Positions 21,226 to 32,540 are shown, counted from the first letter of the stretch. The stretch: DNA of 64,000 nucleotides from Rhodothermales bacterium (GCA_951812585.1 OX638318.1:1689058-1753057); one strand, 5' to 3'. Notes: generated from the letters alone by a model not told the origin. Numbers and translations are program-made.

Positions 21226-22497
21226 ATGAACCCTACACAGAGTACTCCAACAGGTGACAACGCGGGCTTAGGCTGGTCCTTCGACACAGTACGGGAGGAA
21301 GTAGCCAAGATATGCGTGGTCGGTGTCGGTGGTGGCGGTGGCAACGCGATCAATAACATGGTCCGCAAGGAGCTGCAGAATGTTGAATTCATGGTGATTA
21401 ACACCGACGCGCAGGCGCTAAGCCATACGCTGGCACCGCTGCGTATTCAGTCGGGTCGGATGTTGACCAAGGGGTTGGGCACCGGCGCACGGCCAGAGGT
21501 CGGACGTGAAGCCATGTGGGAAAGCGCAGAAGAGGTCAAGACGATGTTGCATGGCTTTGACATGTGCTTTATCACCGCAGGAATGGGCGGCGGCACGGGG
21601 ACCGGCGGGGCCGCTGTAGTGGCAGAGATTGCGCGGCAGATGGACATACTGGTAGTGGCGATTGTGACCAAGCCGTTTGACTGCGAAGGCGACAAGCGCA
21701 TGGCGATGGCCCTGGACGGCATCCAGTGCCTGGAGGAGCATGTAGACACCATCATTGCGATTCCCAATGAGCGACTTCTGGACATTGCCGAAGACGACAC
21801 GACGCTGATTGAGGCATTCCAGCGGGCGGACGATGTGCTGTACGATGCTACGCGCGGCATTGCAGATCTGATCACCTGCGCTGGACTGATCAACCTTGAC
21901 TTTGCTGATGTGCGCACCACGATTCAGAACGGCGGCACGGCGCTCATGGGCACAGGTACCGCTGGGGCCGGCGACAAGCGCGCGGAGCAGGCTGCGCTGG
22001 AGGCGATCAGCAGTCCGCTGATGGACGGGGCATCTATTGCTGGTGCGCGCAATGTTCTTGTGAACATTACCGCTGGCAAGAATCTAGGCATCAAGGATGC
22101 GACGAGCGCTACGCAGGTAATGAAAGACGAGGCTGGCAGTGATGCTGAGGTGATCTGGGGCACCGTGATTGACGAGACGTTGGACGACGACGAGTTCCGC
22201 GTAACGGTTATCGCCACCGGCTTCGGCCAGTCGGGTGCTGGACAGGCCGAGAAGCGGATGCTGTCAACCGTTTCCCCACGCATCGATTACAAGGGAGAAG
22301 AGAACCTCAAGGTGCTGGACATTCCAGCCTTCGAGCGCCGCGGCCCAGCAGAGCAGGGCACAGCATGGCAAGGCGAGGGGGCCCAAGGCAAGGCGCAGCT
22401 GAGACGCGTTGGAGGGGCTGGCCGCGACGAATCGCGCCGCCGCACGCGCGGAAGCGACGATGAGCCGCCATCGTTCCTTCGCAAAATGATGGACTAG
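21226..22497 (+). CDS. ftsZ: Cell division GTPase FtsZ
   Basis: Tubulin-like GTPase forming the division ring. The 423-residue protein has GVGGGGGNAINNM, the tubulin signature GGGTGTG at 121-127, the T7 loop NLDFADV (about 223-229), a variable Gly/Arg/Gln-rich linker, and a C-terminal conserved peptide PPSFLRKMMD that binds FtsA. It is the last gene of the dcw cluster; the 63-base gap to rpsT contains an AT-rich ATATTTAAT stretch that may hold an rpsT promoter. Confidence 0.97.
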   Translation: MNPTQSTPTGDNAGLGWSFDTVREEVAKICVVGVGGGGGNAINNMVRKELQNVEFMVINTDAQALSHTLAPLRIQSGRMLTKGLGTGARPEVGREAMWESAEEVKTMLHGFDMCFITAGMGGGTGTGGAAVVAEIARQMDILVVAIVTKPFDCEGDKRMAMALDGIQCLEEHVDTIIAIPNERLLDIAEDDTTLIEAFQRADDVLYDATRGIADLITCAGLINLDFADVRTTIQNGGTALMGTGTAGAGDKRAEQAALEAISSPLMDGASIAGARNVLVNITAGKNLGIKDATSATQVMKDEAGSDAEVIWGTVIDETLDDDEFRVTVIATGFGQSGAGQAEKRMLSTVSPRIDYKGEENLKVLDIPAFERRGPAEQGTAWQGEGAQGKAQLRRVGGAGRDESRRRTRGSDDEPPSFLRKMMD

Positions 22498-22560
22498 ACC
22501 CGGAACCACGCCGCCGGATGCATATTTAATCGTGTCTGAGGTTTTCCAGACGGTACCAGC

Positions 22561-22821
22561 ATGCCACAACACAAATCCGCAGCCAAGCGGGTTCGACAGA
22601 ATGCCCGCGCCCGCGCCCGCAACAGGATTCATCGGAGTCGGATGCGCACCATGGTCAAGAGCGTGCTCCAAATGGAGGACCATGGGGAGGCATCTGTGGC
22701 CTTTTCTGTCGTGCAGTCCTACGTGGATCGCCTCGCAACCAAGGGTGTCATACACAGGAACAAGGCGGCCAACTGCAAGCGGCAGCTGCAGCGACGTATT
22801 GCTGCCTTGGCCTCTGCCTGA
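22561..22821 (+). CDS. rpsT: 30S ribosomal protein S20
   Basis: Small basic protein of 86 residues that binds the 5' domain of 16S rRNA. The N terminus MPQHKSAAKRVRQNARARAR and the ending VIHRNKAANCKRQLQRRIAAL are typical S20 features. It lies alone between ftsZ and an outer-membrane protein gene, separated by about 60 and 96 bases. Confidence 0.94.
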   Translation: MPQHKSAAKRVRQNARARARNRIHRSRMRTMVKSVLQMEDHGEASVAFSVVQSYVDRLATKGVIHRNKAANCKRQLQRRIAALASA

Positions 22822-22917
22822 CTACAGCGGCGGCCCAACGATCAAGCGGGCGTCGGGATACTAGCGAGAAACTAACTGGTATTTCTGCGCAATAAATCAC
22901 AACAGCAGGGTAAATCA

Positions 22918-24459
22918 ATGACTTACCGCTACTTGACGACAACACTGGTGATACTGGCAGTTTTCACCACGACAGCTGGAGAGGCATGGGCGCAGTCGAA
23001 GGTATATCGGCCCAGCGGCACCGCCTTTATCAAGCCGAAAGTAGGACTGTCCAACTACCTGGGCGACAACGAAAAGTCCCCGATCAACTTCAATGGTGAC
23101 GCTTTTGACGTAGCTACGCCGTTTGGTCTGGCAGCTGAGGTGGGATACCAGTTCAGCGTGTCGTTTTCTACCAGCTTTGCTATTGCCTACGGCGACTATC
23201 CTGTCATTACGCAGTTTCCGCCGCCCAACACGCGCCCCAACGATGCGGTAGCCGACGACCCGTCGTCGCGCACCTCCATACAGGTGTTTGGGCGGATGAC
23301 TGCTGGCGAGGCCGAGCAGCGGGCGGCACCATATTTCAACTTTGGCCTGGTCGCCTCCTTCGGCACAGCCACGCAGATTGATCATCCATCGTACACTGCG
23401 GAGGAAAGTGCCGTCGGCTTCGGGCCGCTTCTGGGCGTAGGGGTGGATATTGCGATGAATGCGCGGACTTCGTTCTTCGTTGAGCTCAACAGCGGATTTC
23501 ATTTTGGGGACGACCAGTTGGATGCCAATGCAGACAACGGCCTGGGGCCCACGGATATCCTATCCGGCTTGGGGTTAGGTTTCAAGGTCAACTTCAAGCC
23601 TGCGATCACGCCGGTGGGCGTGCAGCGCCTGACTTGCCCAACGGGGAATGTGATGCTGGGCGTGGACGCAGACTTCAGCGCGGAAACGAACCCAGCGGCC
23701 ACGCTGCCTGTGGCTATGACCTGGGCCTTTGGTGACGGGACCACTGCAAGCGGTGCAACGGCGACGCATGCATTTACGACCGATGGCGCGCACACGGTTA
23801 CCTTTACCGCGGAAAACGAGGCGGGCCCCGCCAGCGCGGACTGCGTGGTAACCGTGATTGAGCCCGCCGAGATCGTGACGATCACCGCCAGCAAGCCGAC
23901 GGTCAGCATCTGTGATGAGAATCCGTCTATGACCTTCAGCGCCAATACGCGCGGCTCCGTTCCGCTCACGTACAGTTGGGACTTTGGCGATGGCAACACC
24001 AGCAGCGAGGCGGAGCCGTCCCATGCCTATGCGGAGCCTGGCACGTATGAGGTTACGTTGACGCTCACCAATGTGGGGGGTACAGCGACGCAATCCATGG
24101 AGATGGAAGTCACGGAGGAGGGTTGTTTCGACTGCAACATCTCGTCCATGAATTCAGTGTACTTTGATCGCAACTCCTCGGTGCTCAACGAGGAAGCACG
24201 GCCGCTCCTTGCGGAAAACCTGGAGATTCTGCAAAACTGCGAGTTTGCTGTGCGGGTTGAAGGACATGCTTCTCGCGATGAGCGCCGCCCGCAGCAGCTT
24301 TCGGAAGATCGGGCCCACGCCGTTGCGCAGTATTACACCGACAACGGTATTGCAGAGGACCGTCTGATGGTCCAGGGAATGGGCGCTTCGGAGCAGACCG
24401 GCAAGAAGAGTGGTGCGTCCCAGTTCCGCCGCGTAGACACTATTCCCGACGACCAGTAG
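22918..24459 (+). CDS. Outer-membrane protein with two PKD domains and OmpA C-terminal domain
   Basis: A 513-residue secreted protein. A signal peptide (about residues 1-26, ending GEAWA-Q) is followed by a region of alternating hydrophobic residues resembling an OmpA-type beta barrel (27-225), two PKD domains marked by AFGDGTTASGA...HAF and DFGDGNTSSEAEPSHAY, and an OmpA_C peptidoglycan-binding domain (VYFDRNSSVLNEEARPLL, VEGHASRDE). It probably links the outer membrane to the wall. The late part lacks the classic NxxLSxxRAxxV but has QLSEDRAHAV. An AGGG precedes the ATG by 9 bases. A different role for the middle region cannot be excluded. Confidence 0.82.
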   Translation: MTYRYLTTTLVILAVFTTTAGEAWAQSKVYRPSGTAFIKPKVGLSNYLGDNEKSPINFNGDAFDVATPFGLAAEVGYQFSVSFSTSFAIAYGDYPVITQFPPPNTRPNDAVADDPSSRTSIQVFGRMTAGEAEQRAAPYFNFGLVASFGTATQIDHPSYTAEESAVGFGPLLGVGVDIAMNARTSFFVELNSGFHFGDDQLDANADNGLGPTDILSGLGLGFKVNFKPAITPVGVQRLTCPTGNVMLGVDADFSAETNPAATLPVAMTWAFGDGTTASGATATHAFTTDGAHTVTFTAENEAGPASADCVVTVIEPAEIVTITASKPTVSICDENPSMTFSANTRGSVPLTYSWDFGDGNTSSEAEPSHAYAEPGTYEVTLTLTNVGGTATQSMEMEVTEEGCFDCNISSMNSVYFDRNSSVLNEEARPLLAENLEILQNCEFAVRVEGHASRDERRPQQLSEDRAHAVAQYYTDNGIAEDRLMVQGMGASEQTGKKSGASQFRRVDTIPDDQ

Positions 24460-24887
24460 GCATGTGCTGCTTGCAGCATTGTGCCGCACGCCGGTATATG
24501 CTGTAGGATCCTTCCCAGTGCCCCGCCAGCAGCGAGGTACTGGGGGTTGATTCGTACTACAGCACCTAAGAAAAGCCTGTCGTAGCCCGCCACCAGGGTT
24601 TTGAATCGCCATACATCCGAGGCGTTTGCAGGCGTGGGTTCCCGGCTTGGGAGCGCAAATGCTGATTCTCGCCTTCTGGAGCATTTAGCCGGCGACAGCA
24701 AGCAAGGGCAGCCGGAAGGCTGAAGTACTGTAAATTCAGGATAGACGGCGTTTGACGGCGTTGGAATTCGGTGCCTGGCGCAGGCCCCGGCAGTCAGCAT
24801 GCGCTGAGAACGCCCCGCACCCAGTTGTGCCTCCCAAGACGGATTCGCCGCCTTGACGAGGGGTCACCACAAAGCAGTCGCCGGGGT
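24460..24887 (+). other. Intergenic region without recognisable gene
   Basis: 428 bases between the OmpA-type gene and the end of hutF. I see no conserved reading frame on either strand. A short tandem repeat of GACGGCGTTK occurs near 24743-24762. No convincing terminator hairpin with a T-run was found for either flanking gene. Confidence 0.4.
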
Positions 24888-26249
24888 TCAGAGGCCCCGT
24901 AGCCGCTTAAGTACGGGCCGCACGGTACGCGTAATGGCCGTCCTTCGTATGTGCCTGCCCCCACGCACGAGGTGACGCCCGGCACACCAGACGTTCCGTA
25001 CCAGGCGGTTGCTACCCGCAAATATCCACGCATCCAGTATCGCATCTCCACTCAGGCCTTGCAGGCTAATGCTGTCGCCGTCAAGCTCCAGAAGATCTGC
25101 CCACGCACCTTTTGCGATACTTCCGCCGGGGCGGCCGGCGGCCAGTGCACCGCCCCTACAGGCCCCCTCAAACAGCGTGCGACCCACTGAAGGGTAACCG
25201 ATGGCGAGCGCAGCACGCGTGCGGTCGCGCAACCGCTGCGAGTATTCCAGTGCTCGCAGCTCTTCCACCAGCGAAATCTGCACATTGGAATCAGAGCCGA
25301 TTCCATACTGTCCCCCCAGCCGTATGAATTGCACGCCGCTGAAGATTCCATCTCCCAGGTTGTTTTCTGTGATTGGACACAGGCCGGCAACGGCTCCGGT
25401 GGAGGCAAGCGCCCGCGTCTCTCGCTCATCCATCTGGGTACAGTGAACCAGACACCAACGACGGTCCACAGCAAAGTTATCCAGCACCCAGGAGACGGGC
25501 CGCGCATCCAGTGCCGATTCGACCTCGTGCACTTCTAATGGCTGCTCCGCCAAGTGCATATGAAACGGCGCATCAGGCCGCAGCCTTTCGGCCCAGGCCA
25601 GAGCCTCTGGACTCACGGCGCGAAGGGAATGCACGGCAACCCCTGTGCTCGCGTCGCCGTCCAGCAGCCTGACGGCCTTTCCAGCAGCATCGAGAAGCGC
25701 TGCAAACTGATCACGCGTACAGGCGAAGCGGTACTGAGTCGGTGCCAGTGGTGCGCCTCCGCATCCACCCTGCTGATACAAGGCCGGCACGAGCGTAAGC
25801 CCAATGCCGCTCACGGCGGCGGCGGCCGCGATTCGCGACGACATCTCCGCTGGATTCTCGTACGCCGTGCCTCCCTTGTCGTGATGCAGATAGTGAAATT
25901 CAACCACACTTGAAAATCCTGCTTCGAGCATTTTCATTTGGGCATAGGCCGTGATTGCTTCGATATCCTCGGGCGTGAGATGCTCCAGGAAACGGTACAT
26001 GAGACGTCGCCAACCCCAGAAATTATTAGCACCTCCTGGACCACGTGTCTCGGTCAACCCGGCCATGGCTTGCTGAAACGCATGGCTGTGAAGGTTCGTG
26101 GGAGCGGGCAGCAGCACGGAGAAGTGGTTGCCCACCGCAGGCTGATTTGCCTGCACATGCGCAATCCGGCCATTCGCATCAATGGTTATCGCAACAGCGT
26201 GTTTCCAGCCGTCTGGCGTAAGTGCTGCTTTTGCCCAAAGCTTGTTCAT
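24888..26249 (-). CDS. hutF: Formimidoylglutamate deiminase HutF
   Basis: Amidohydrolase converting N-formimidoyl-L-glutamate to N-formyl-L-glutamate and ammonia, the branch of histidine breakdown that avoids formamide release. With ATG at 26249 the 453-residue protein begins MNKLWAKAALTPDGW like other HutF proteins; an upstream in-frame ATG (26327) would add 26 residues and cannot be excluded. Metal ligands are visible as HxH in NLHSHAFQQAMAG (His54, His56), with later FHMHLAEQ, LVHCTQMD and GIGSDSNVQISL. It is transcribed away from hutIHU. The expected next enzyme, N-formylglutamate deformylase (HutG2), is not in the window. Confidence 0.93.
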   Translation of the reverse strand: MNKLWAKAALTPDGWKHAVAITIDANGRIAHVQANQPAVGNHFSVLLPAPTNLHSHAFQQAMAGLTETRGPGGANNFWGWRRLMYRFLEHLTPEDIEAITAYAQMKMLEAGFSSVVEFHYLHHDKGGTAYENPAEMSSRIAAAAAVSGIGLTLVPALYQQGGCGGAPLAPTQYRFACTRDQFAALLDAAGKAVRLLDGDASTGVAVHSLRAVSPEALAWAERLRPDAPFHMHLAEQPLEVHEVESALDARPVSWVLDNFAVDRRWCLVHCTQMDERETRALASTGAVAGLCPITENNLGDGIFSGVQFIRLGGQYGIGSDSNVQISLVEELRALEYSQRLRDRTRAALAIGYPSVGRTLFEGACRGGALAAGRPGGSIAKGAWADLLELDGDSISLQGLSGDAILDAWIFAGSNRLVRNVWCAGRHLVRGGRHIRRTAITRTVRPVLKRLRGL

Positions 26250-26921
26250 ACTTGACAGCGTCGCATGCCCTTGCTGCAAAAGGTACTGGCCTGCCAGCGG
26301 AGGTGCAGCATGGGACTCCGACATCATCGGCCCTGTTCACAAATCTTCACAAATCAGAAGCCCATGCTCCTGATCGATACGCAGCGTCCTTTCTGCTTCG
26401 CAGTCGAAGTCAGCCTGGCAGGATTGCACTACGCTGCGCCTATGCCCCCTCAGTGGCGACTCCAATGGATCGATCGTGCCCGTTAAGCGTGCGCTGTGTG
26501 CAATCACGCTTGTTGCGCCGTACCTTATGCCACCAGCGGTGCACGCAGCATTCGGCTTTTGCCTGTGCGGCTACCGTGCTAGGCCCATAACGCATGCTTG
26601 TGCCCTGCCAGGCCAAGCGTGCGTCTGAAGGGGATTGCCGCATGGCGGTGATTGTGCAATGGCCTGGTACGGCGCATGGACACGGCAGGAATGCTCCTGT
26701 CTGCACGTTGCCGGGGCTTGTGGCGCCCGGTGGCTGGCTGTACACCGGCGGCTAGCCTTGGCGCATGTCTGATCACTAGCCAGGCGGGCATCGTTGCAGC
26801 AGCGAATCGGCACAAATTCTACTATGCAATGTGCGGCACATGAAGGGCCTTAGGCGGCTCTTCCCAAGGCAAGCTGCACGAGGTCAGCGGCCAACGAACG
26901 GGCACGGAGTCTTCTTGCAGT
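26250..26921. other. Divergent intergenic region between hutF and hutI
   Basis: About 600-670 bases with no convincing gene. Short open frames exist on both strands (for example 26440-26745 minus, 101 codons) but are Cys/Pro/Arg-rich, lack family features and look like chance frames. The region must contain the promoters of hutF and hutIHU, yet I cannot pick out a clear TANNTTTG element or a convincing operator. No hutC-like regulator is encoded nearby. Confidence 0.4.
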
Positions 26922-28133
26922 ATGGCGCTGAAAACCTTTTCTAACTGCCGGATTGCCACCATGGAGCCTGGCATCGGTCCCTACGGACTGATACCCGATG
27001 GCGCGCTCGTTGCAGACGGTGAAGTGATCGCATGGGTCGGAGCACAAAGCGCCCTGCCTTCGGCCTGCCGGCACGCGCCAACCATAGACCTCGATGGAGC
27101 CACGGTGACGCCAGCGCTCATTGATTGCCACACCCATCTCATCTTTGGCGGCAACCGAGCACAGGAATTTGAGTTGCGCCTGCAGGGAGCAAGCTACGAA
27201 GCCATTGCCCGCCAAGGAGGCGGCATCGCGTCAACGATGCGCGCTACCAGAATAGTGACAGAAGACGACCTGGTAGGGTCGGCGCTTCCCCGACTGGATG
27301 CGCTGCTCGGTGAGGGGGCAGCAGTGGTAGAGGTGAAGTCAGGCTACGGACTGAGTATTGCCGATGAGCTCAAGATGCTGCGGGCAGCTCGCCGGCTCAC
27401 CGAAGAGCGCCCCGTACACATTGTTACTTCGTGGTTGGCGGCGCATGCGGTCCCACCCGAATATCAGGGCATGCCTGACACCTACATAGACGAGGTTGCT
27501 GTGCGCGGTCTTACGGCAGCACACGCGGAAGGACTGGTAGACGCCGTAGATGGTTATTGCGAGAGCATTGCCTTTACACCGGCGCAAATCGCCCGCATAT
27601 TTGAGGCCGCTGACGAGCTCGGCCTTCCAAAGAAGCTACATGCCGAGCAGCTGACAAACCTCGGCGGTGCAAAGCTGGCTGCTTCATTCCATGCGCTCTC
27701 GGCTGATCATCTGGAGCACCTTGATATGGAGGGGGTGACGGCCATGGCTCAATCTGGAACCGTTGCCGTGCTGCTGCCCGGCGCATACTATACGTTGCGC
27801 CAGTCGCAACGGCCGCCCGTTCAGGCGCTGCGTGCAGCCGGAGTGCTGATGGCTGTCGCGACAGATGCAAACCCAGGCTCTTCTCCCCTGTTTTCCCTGC
27901 TACTGGCCATGAATATGGCGTGCACGCTGTTTGGTCTGACGGCAGAAGAAGCACTTATCGGCACTACCGCCGCCGCGGCCCGGGCACTGGGATTGCACCA
28001 CCGCTATGGTACGCTGTCAGTCGGCAAGCGTGCGGACCTTGCCGTCTGGGACATTGCGCACCCATGCGAGCTGGCCTACCGCTTAGGATTGAGTCCGCTA
28101 AGCATGCGTGTCATCGGAGGTACCGTATGCTGA
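26922..28133 (+). CDS. hutI: Imidazolonepropionase HutI
   Basis: Hydrolyses 4-imidazolone-5-propionate to N-formimidoyl-L-glutamate. 403 residues of the amidohydrolase fold, with metal ligands in [15 protein letters not shown] (His70, His72), the EVKSGYGLS motif, [15 protein letters not shown], and [10 protein letters not shown] near the end. First gene of hutI-hutH-hutU; its TGA lies within the first codons of hutH (the ATG at 28127 overlaps by 7 bases), so the two are translationally coupled. Confidence 0.95.
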   Translation: MALKTFSNCRIATMEPGIGPYGLIPDGALVADGEVIAWVGAQSALPSACRHAPTIDLDGATVTPALIDCHTHLIFGGNRAQEFELRLQGASYEAIARQGGGIASTMRATRIVTEDDLVGSALPRLDALLGEGAAVVEVKSGYGLSIADELKMLRAARRLTEERPVHIVTSWLAAHAVPPEYQGMPDTYIDEVAVRGLTAAHAEGLVDAVDGYCESIAFTPAQIARIFEAADELGLPKKLHAEQLTNLGGAKLAASFHALSADHLEHLDMEGVTAMAQSGTVAVLLPGAYYTLRQSQRPPVQALRAAGVLMAVATDANPGSSPLFSLLLAMNMACTLFGLTAEEALIGTTAAAARALGLHHRYGTLSVGKRADLAVWDIAHPCELAYRLGLSPLSMRVIGGTVC

Positions 28134-29647
28134 TTGATCCCGGCAATCTTTCGCTGGCAACGCTAGAAGCGGTCTATCGCGGTGCGCACGCCGAGCTGAC
28201 ACCAGGCTGCAAGCCCAAGGTGGAAAGGAGCGCCGCCACGGTTGCGCGTGCTGCTGCCGAAGCCGCGCCCATTTATGGCATCAATACCGGATTCGGAAAG
28301 CTGGCTGCGGTGCGCATCTCAGCGAACGCTGTTGGCACGCTGCAGCGCAACCTTGTGCTAAGTCATTGTGCGGGGGTCGGAGATCCGTTGCCCGAGGAGA
28401 TCGTTCGCCTGATAATAGCGCTGAAGATGATTGGGCTGGGGCGCGGCGCCTCCGGTGTGCGATGGAAGCTGATAGCTCTGCTCTCGGATATGCTCAAGGC
28501 CGGCATCCTGCCGGTGATTCCGTCCCAGGGATCGGTGGGTGCCTCGGGAGACCTTGTGCCCCTTGCCCATCTGGCCGCCACCATGATTGGCGAAGGCAGC
28601 GTGGTGAGGCGCGGGGCGCTGATGCCGGCAGCCCGGGCGCTGCGGGCGGCGGGGCTGGTACCCGTACGACTTTTGGCAAAGGAAGGGCTTGCGATAATCA
28701 ACGGGACTCAGGTGTCAACCGCGCTGGCCCTGGCCGGACTCTTTGAAGCCTGGAATAATGCGGTCAGCTCACTGACGACCGGCGCACTGTCTACGGAAGC
28801 GGCTATGGGCTCTCCTGTGGCGTTTCGCGCGGAGATTCATCAGCTGCGGGGTCACAAAGGCCAGATTGATGCAGCATTCACGCTTCGTCACCTGTTCACC
28901 GGCTCACAAATCCGCGAAGAACACCGTCAAAGAGATCCCCGAGTCCAGGATCCCTATTGCCTGCGCTGCCAGCCGCAAGTTCTTGGCGCTGTGCTGACTC
29001 TATTGAGGCAGGCAGCGGAAACACTCTGCATCGAAGCCGGTGCCGTCACGGACAACCCGCTGGTGCTCGAAGACGGCACGATCGTGTCGGGTGGCAACTT
29101 TCATGGAGAGCCTGTGGGCTTCGCGGCGGATCAGATTGCCATGGCCATCGCGGAAACTGGTTCGATTGCACAGCGTCGCATCTCGCTCCTTATTGATCCT
29201 GCACTTTCTTACGGCCTCCCCGCCTTTCTGTCTCCGCACCCCGGCCTGAACTCGGGCATGATGGCAGCGGAGATAGTGTCCGCGGCCCTGGCATCTGAAA
29301 ACAAGGCCCTGTCCAACCCGCGCGTCGTGGACAGCACGCCGACATCGGCTAACCAGGAGGATCATGTCGCGATGTCCTGCCATAGTGCATATCGGCTTCT
29401 CGCGATGAACAACAATCTTGCGCGTCTCATTGGGATTGAGGCGCTTTGCGGCGCGCAAGGCGTTGAGCTGCGGGGACCGCTGAAGACGAGCTTGGCGCTG
29501 CAGAAATTTGTGTCGGTCATTCGCGAGGTCTCCACCCCTGTCGAAGAAGACCGGCCTTTGGCATCTGACCTGGAACGCACAGCCGCCCTGGTGCGGGAAG
29601 GTGCGCTGATTCCAGCGAGGCCGCCTGAGCTGTGGGACTACAGGTAA
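28127..29647 (+). CDS. hutH: Histidine ammonia-lyase HutH
   Basis: Deaminates L-histidine to trans-urocanate. With ATG at 28127 it is 506 aa; the frame upstream is hutI in another reading. The MIO prosthetic group forms from Ala139-Ser140-Gly141 in [15 protein letters not shown]. Also seen are [11 protein letters not shown], a conserved SSANQEDHV-like segment here reading TSANQEDHV, and NNPL-like TDNPLV. It is followed 9 bases later by hutU. Confidence 0.95.
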   Translation: MLIDPGNLSLATLEAVYRGAHAELTPGCKPKVERSAATVARAAAEAAPIYGINTGFGKLAAVRISANAVGTLQRNLVLSHCAGVGDPLPEEIVRLIIALKMIGLGRGASGVRWKLIALLSDMLKAGILPVIPSQGSVGASGDLVPLAHLAATMIGEGSVVRRGALMPAARALRAAGLVPVRLLAKEGLAIINGTQVSTALALAGLFEAWNNAVSSLTTGALSTEAAMGSPVAFRAEIHQLRGHKGQIDAAFTLRHLFTGSQIREEHRQRDPRVQDPYCLRCQPQVLGAVLTLLRQAAETLCIEAGAVTDNPLVLEDGTIVSGGNFHGEPVGFAADQIAMAIAETGSIAQRRISLLIDPALSYGLPAFLSPHPGLNSGMMAAEIVSAALASENKALSNPRVVDSTPTSANQEDHVAMSCHSAYRLLAMNNNLARLIGIEALCGAQGVELRGPLKTSLALQKFVSVIREVSTPVEEDRPLASDLERTAALVREGALIPARPPELWDYR

Positions 29648-29656
29648 TCGGGGCTT

Positions 29657-31342
29657 ATGGACATGAGCAACAGCAATCGTTCTGTGCGCGCACCGACAGG
29701 GTCTCAGCTGGTTTGTGGCAGCTGGCAGGTGGAAGCCGCGTACCGCATGATTCAGAACAATCTTGACGCCGAAGTTGCAGAAAACCCCCGCGATCTGGTA
29801 GTCTACGGTGGCATTGGTCGTGCGGCCCGATCCTGGCAGGATTTTGACCGGATTCTGCATGCGCTGGTATCGCTGCAAGACGATGAAACGTTGCTCGTAC
29901 AGTCAGGCAGGCCCGTCGGCATCTTCCAGACGCATAAGGATGCGCCGCGCATTCTTATTGCCAACTCCAACCTCGTACCCCACTGGGCCACCTGGGACAC
30001 GTTCAACGCGCTGGACCGCAAAGGCCTGATGATGTACGGCCAGATGACGGCCGGATCGTGGATCTATATCGGCACGCAGGGAATCGTTCAAGGTACCTAC
30101 GAGACCTTCGTTGAGGCAGGCCGGCAGCACTACGGTGGAGATTTGCGCGGCCGCTGGATCCTGACGGGCGGGCTCGGCGGCATGGGCGGCGCCCAGCCGC
30201 TTGCCGCAGTGATGGCAGGTGCCTGCTGCCTTGCTGTGGAATGTGATCCGGCCAGGATAGATTTCCGATTACGTACCGGGTACCTGGACCAGCGGGCTGA
30301 CAGCATTGAGGAGGCGCTCGCGCTGGTAGAGCGGTGGACACGCGCTAAAGAGGCAAAGTCTGTTGGACTGTTGGGAAACGCCGCGGATGTCTTTCCCGCG
30401 CTCCTTCAGGCAGGGGTTCGACCGGACCTCGTGACGGATCAGACTTCAGCCCACGATCCGCTCAACGGCTATCTGCCGCGGGGGTGGACACTGGCGCAGT
30501 GGCGCAGGCAGCGCACGCGTGATCCCAAGGCAACGGAATCTGCGGCGCGGGCATCTATTCGTGCACATGTTGCGGCGATGGTGGGGTTCTGGGATGCCGG
30601 AATTCCGACCTTTGACTATGGCAACAACATTCGGCAAGTGGCGCTGGAGGGGGGTCTTGCCCGTGCATTTGCCTTCCCGGGATTCGTGCCGGCCTACATT
30701 CGGCCGCTTTTTTGCAGGGGCATCGGTCCGTTCCGGTGGGTGGCGCTCTCCGGTGATCCCGAGGATATCTACCGCACCGATGAAAAGGTCAAGGAACTGC
30801 TGCCAGAGAACCGCCCTCTTATCAACTGGCTGAATCTGGCACGAGAACGCATCCGCTTCCAGGGTCTTCCGGCGCGGATTTGCTGGGTCGGCCTCGGTGA
30901 GCGCGACCGCCTGGGGTTGGCCTTCAATGCGATGGTGCGCCGAGGTGAGCTCTCTGCGCCGATCGTGATCGGCCGGGATCATCTTGATTCCGGTTCGGTC
31001 GCGTCGCCCAATCGGGAGACCGAGTCCATGCGCGATGGCTCCGATGCGGTTTCTGACTGGCCCCTGCTGAACGCGCTGCTTAACACAGCATCTGGTGCGA
31101 CATGGGTTGCCTTGCACCACGGCGGCGGCGTAGGTATGGGCTTTTCGCAGCATGCCGGCATGGTTGTGGTAGCTGACGGTACGGAAGATGCCGCAAGGCG
31201 GCTGAAGCGGGTGCTGTGGAATGATCCGGGCTCCGGCGTAATGCGGCATGCCGATGCAGGCTACAAGGACGCCATAAGCTGCGCACAGGAATACGGTCTT
31301 AAGCTCCCGGCTCTCGAGGCGCAGGGTACGGGTGCTGGCTGA
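29657..31342 (+). CDS. hutU: Urocanate hydratase HutU
   Basis: NAD-dependent enzyme converting urocanate to 4-imidazolone-5-propionate, the substrate of HutI. The 561-residue protein contains [11 protein letters not shown] near the N terminus, [19 protein letters not shown] (NAD-binding), [13 protein letters not shown] with the conserved active-site segment, [20 protein letters not shown], and [22 protein letters not shown]. It ends the hutIHU operon. No terminator is obvious in the 200 bases before queG. Confidence 0.96.
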   Translation: MDMSNSNRSVRAPTGSQLVCGSWQVEAAYRMIQNNLDAEVAENPRDLVVYGGIGRAARSWQDFDRILHALVSLQDDETLLVQSGRPVGIFQTHKDAPRILIANSNLVPHWATWDTFNALDRKGLMMYGQMTAGSWIYIGTQGIVQGTYETFVEAGRQHYGGDLRGRWILTGGLGGMGGAQPLAAVMAGACCLAVECDPARIDFRLRTGYLDQRADSIEEALALVERWTRAKEAKSVGLLGNAADVFPALLQAGVRPDLVTDQTSAHDPLNGYLPRGWTLAQWRRQRTRDPKATESAARASIRAHVAAMVGFWDAGIPTFDYGNNIRQVALEGGLARAFAFPGFVPAYIRPLFCRGIGPFRWVALSGDPEDIYRTDEKVKELLPENRPLINWLNLARERIRFQGLPARICWVGLGERDRLGLAFNAMVRRGELSAPIVIGRDHLDSGSVASPNRETESMRDGSDAVSDWPLLNALLNTASGATWVALHHGGGVGMGFSQHAGMVVVADGTEDAARRLKRVLWNDPGSGVMRHADAGYKDAISCAQEYGLKLPALEAQGTGAG

Positions 31343-31544
31343 CGGCTGTCATGCCCACAAGTATGCGTGTATACGGCGGGCCATTGGTTTTATTCTCGGT
31401 ATACTAATGGCTGCGTAGATGCGCGGTGACGGGTGCGCAACGCGGGGCAGCGGGCCTGCGTGCTCTACCGGCGGTAGCGCAGAGCGCTTCGCATGAACGC
31501 GAAAAAGCACGCTCAAGACGACACAGTCATTACACTGAAGGGCC

Positions 31545-32540
31545 ATGCCAGGGCACGATCAGGCGCAGCGCGAGCGGGTGGCACACGCGATCAAGCGCGA
31601 GGCCCGACGTCTGGGGTTTGACGCATGCGGCATTGCGAAGGCCACTAAGCTGGACAAGGAGGCTGAGCGGCTGGAAGCATGGCTACATCAAGGGCGCCAC
31701 GCGTCCATGGCGTACATGGAGCGGCATTTTGAGAAGCGCGTGGACCCCACGCGGCTCGTGGATGGGGCGCAGTCCGTCATCAGCGTGCTGCGCAACTACT
31801 TCCAGCCCGTTTCGCAGCCGGAAGGTGCCGAGGCGGGCAAGGTGAGTCGCTACGCGTGGGGCGACGACTACCACACAGTGCTCAAGCAGGGACTGTATGC
31901 GCTCTTTCACTGGATTGGCGAAAACCATGGACCCGTCGCAGGTCGGGCGTTCGTTGATTCGGCTCCGGTGCTGGACAAGGTGTGGGCGCAGCGCGCGGGG
32001 TTGGGCTGGATCGGCAAGCACACCAATCTGATCAGCCGCACCATGGGTTCCTATTTCTTTATAGGAGAGCTCATCCTGGATTTGCCGCTGGCATACGACG
32101 GCCCGATTGCGGATCACTGCGGCAGCTGCACGCGCTGCATAGACGCGTGTCCGACTGATGCCATCTACCAGCCGTACGCCGTGGACAGCAACCGGTGCAT
32201 TGCCTACTGGACGATTGAGCATCGCGGCGACGGTGCGCCTGAGGATCTCTCTCGCGAATTTGGCAACTGGATCTTTGGCTGTGACATATGCCAGGACGTA
32301 TGCCCGTGGAATAAGTTCAAGTTTGCCACAAGTGAGACGCGGTTCATGCCCAGGAGCGGCATTGTGGGCACACCGCTCAAGACGTGGGCGGAGTTGGATC
32401 TCGCCGCTTACAGGAAGCGATTCAAGGGCAGCGCGATCAAGCGGGCGCACCTGGAGGATCTTAAGCGCAACGTGCAGGTGGCCATGGGCAACAGCGTCAG
32501 GCTGGACGCAGCAGCGGAAAGAGAATCACGTCCCGAATAG
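31545..32540 (+). CDS. queG: Epoxyqueuosine reductase QueG
   Basis: Cobalamin- and iron-sulfur-dependent enzyme that performs the last step of queuosine synthesis on tRNA. 331 residues: N-terminal cobalamin-binding region, conserved VDSAPVLDKVWAQRAGLGWIGKH, and two 4Fe-4S motifs, CxxCxxCxxxCP from Cys192 and CxxCxxxCP from Cys246. The ATG at 31545 has AAGGG 4 bases upstream. The last 44 bases overlap the end of the convergent lysS. Confidence 0.95.
   Translation: MPGHDQAQRERVAHAIKREARRLGFDACGIAKATKLDKEAERLEAWLHQGRHASMAYMERHFEKRVDPTRLVDGAQSVISVLRNYFQPVSQPEGAEAGKVSRYAWGDDYHTVLKQGLYALFHWIGENHGPVAGRAFVDSAPVLDKVWAQRAGLGWIGKHTNLISRTMGSYFFIGELILDLPLAYDGPIADHCGSCTRCIDACPTDAIYQPYAVDSNRCIAYWTIEHRGDGAPEDLSREFGNWIFGCDICQDVCPWNKFKFATSETRFMPRSGIVGTPLKTWAELDLAAYRKRFKGSAIKRAHLEDLKRNVQVAMGNSVRLDAAAERESRPE

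Noticed and set aside
26440-26745. 101-codon minus-strand frame between hutF and hutI
   Set aside because: Cys/Pro-rich chance frame, no ribosome site, no family resemblance.
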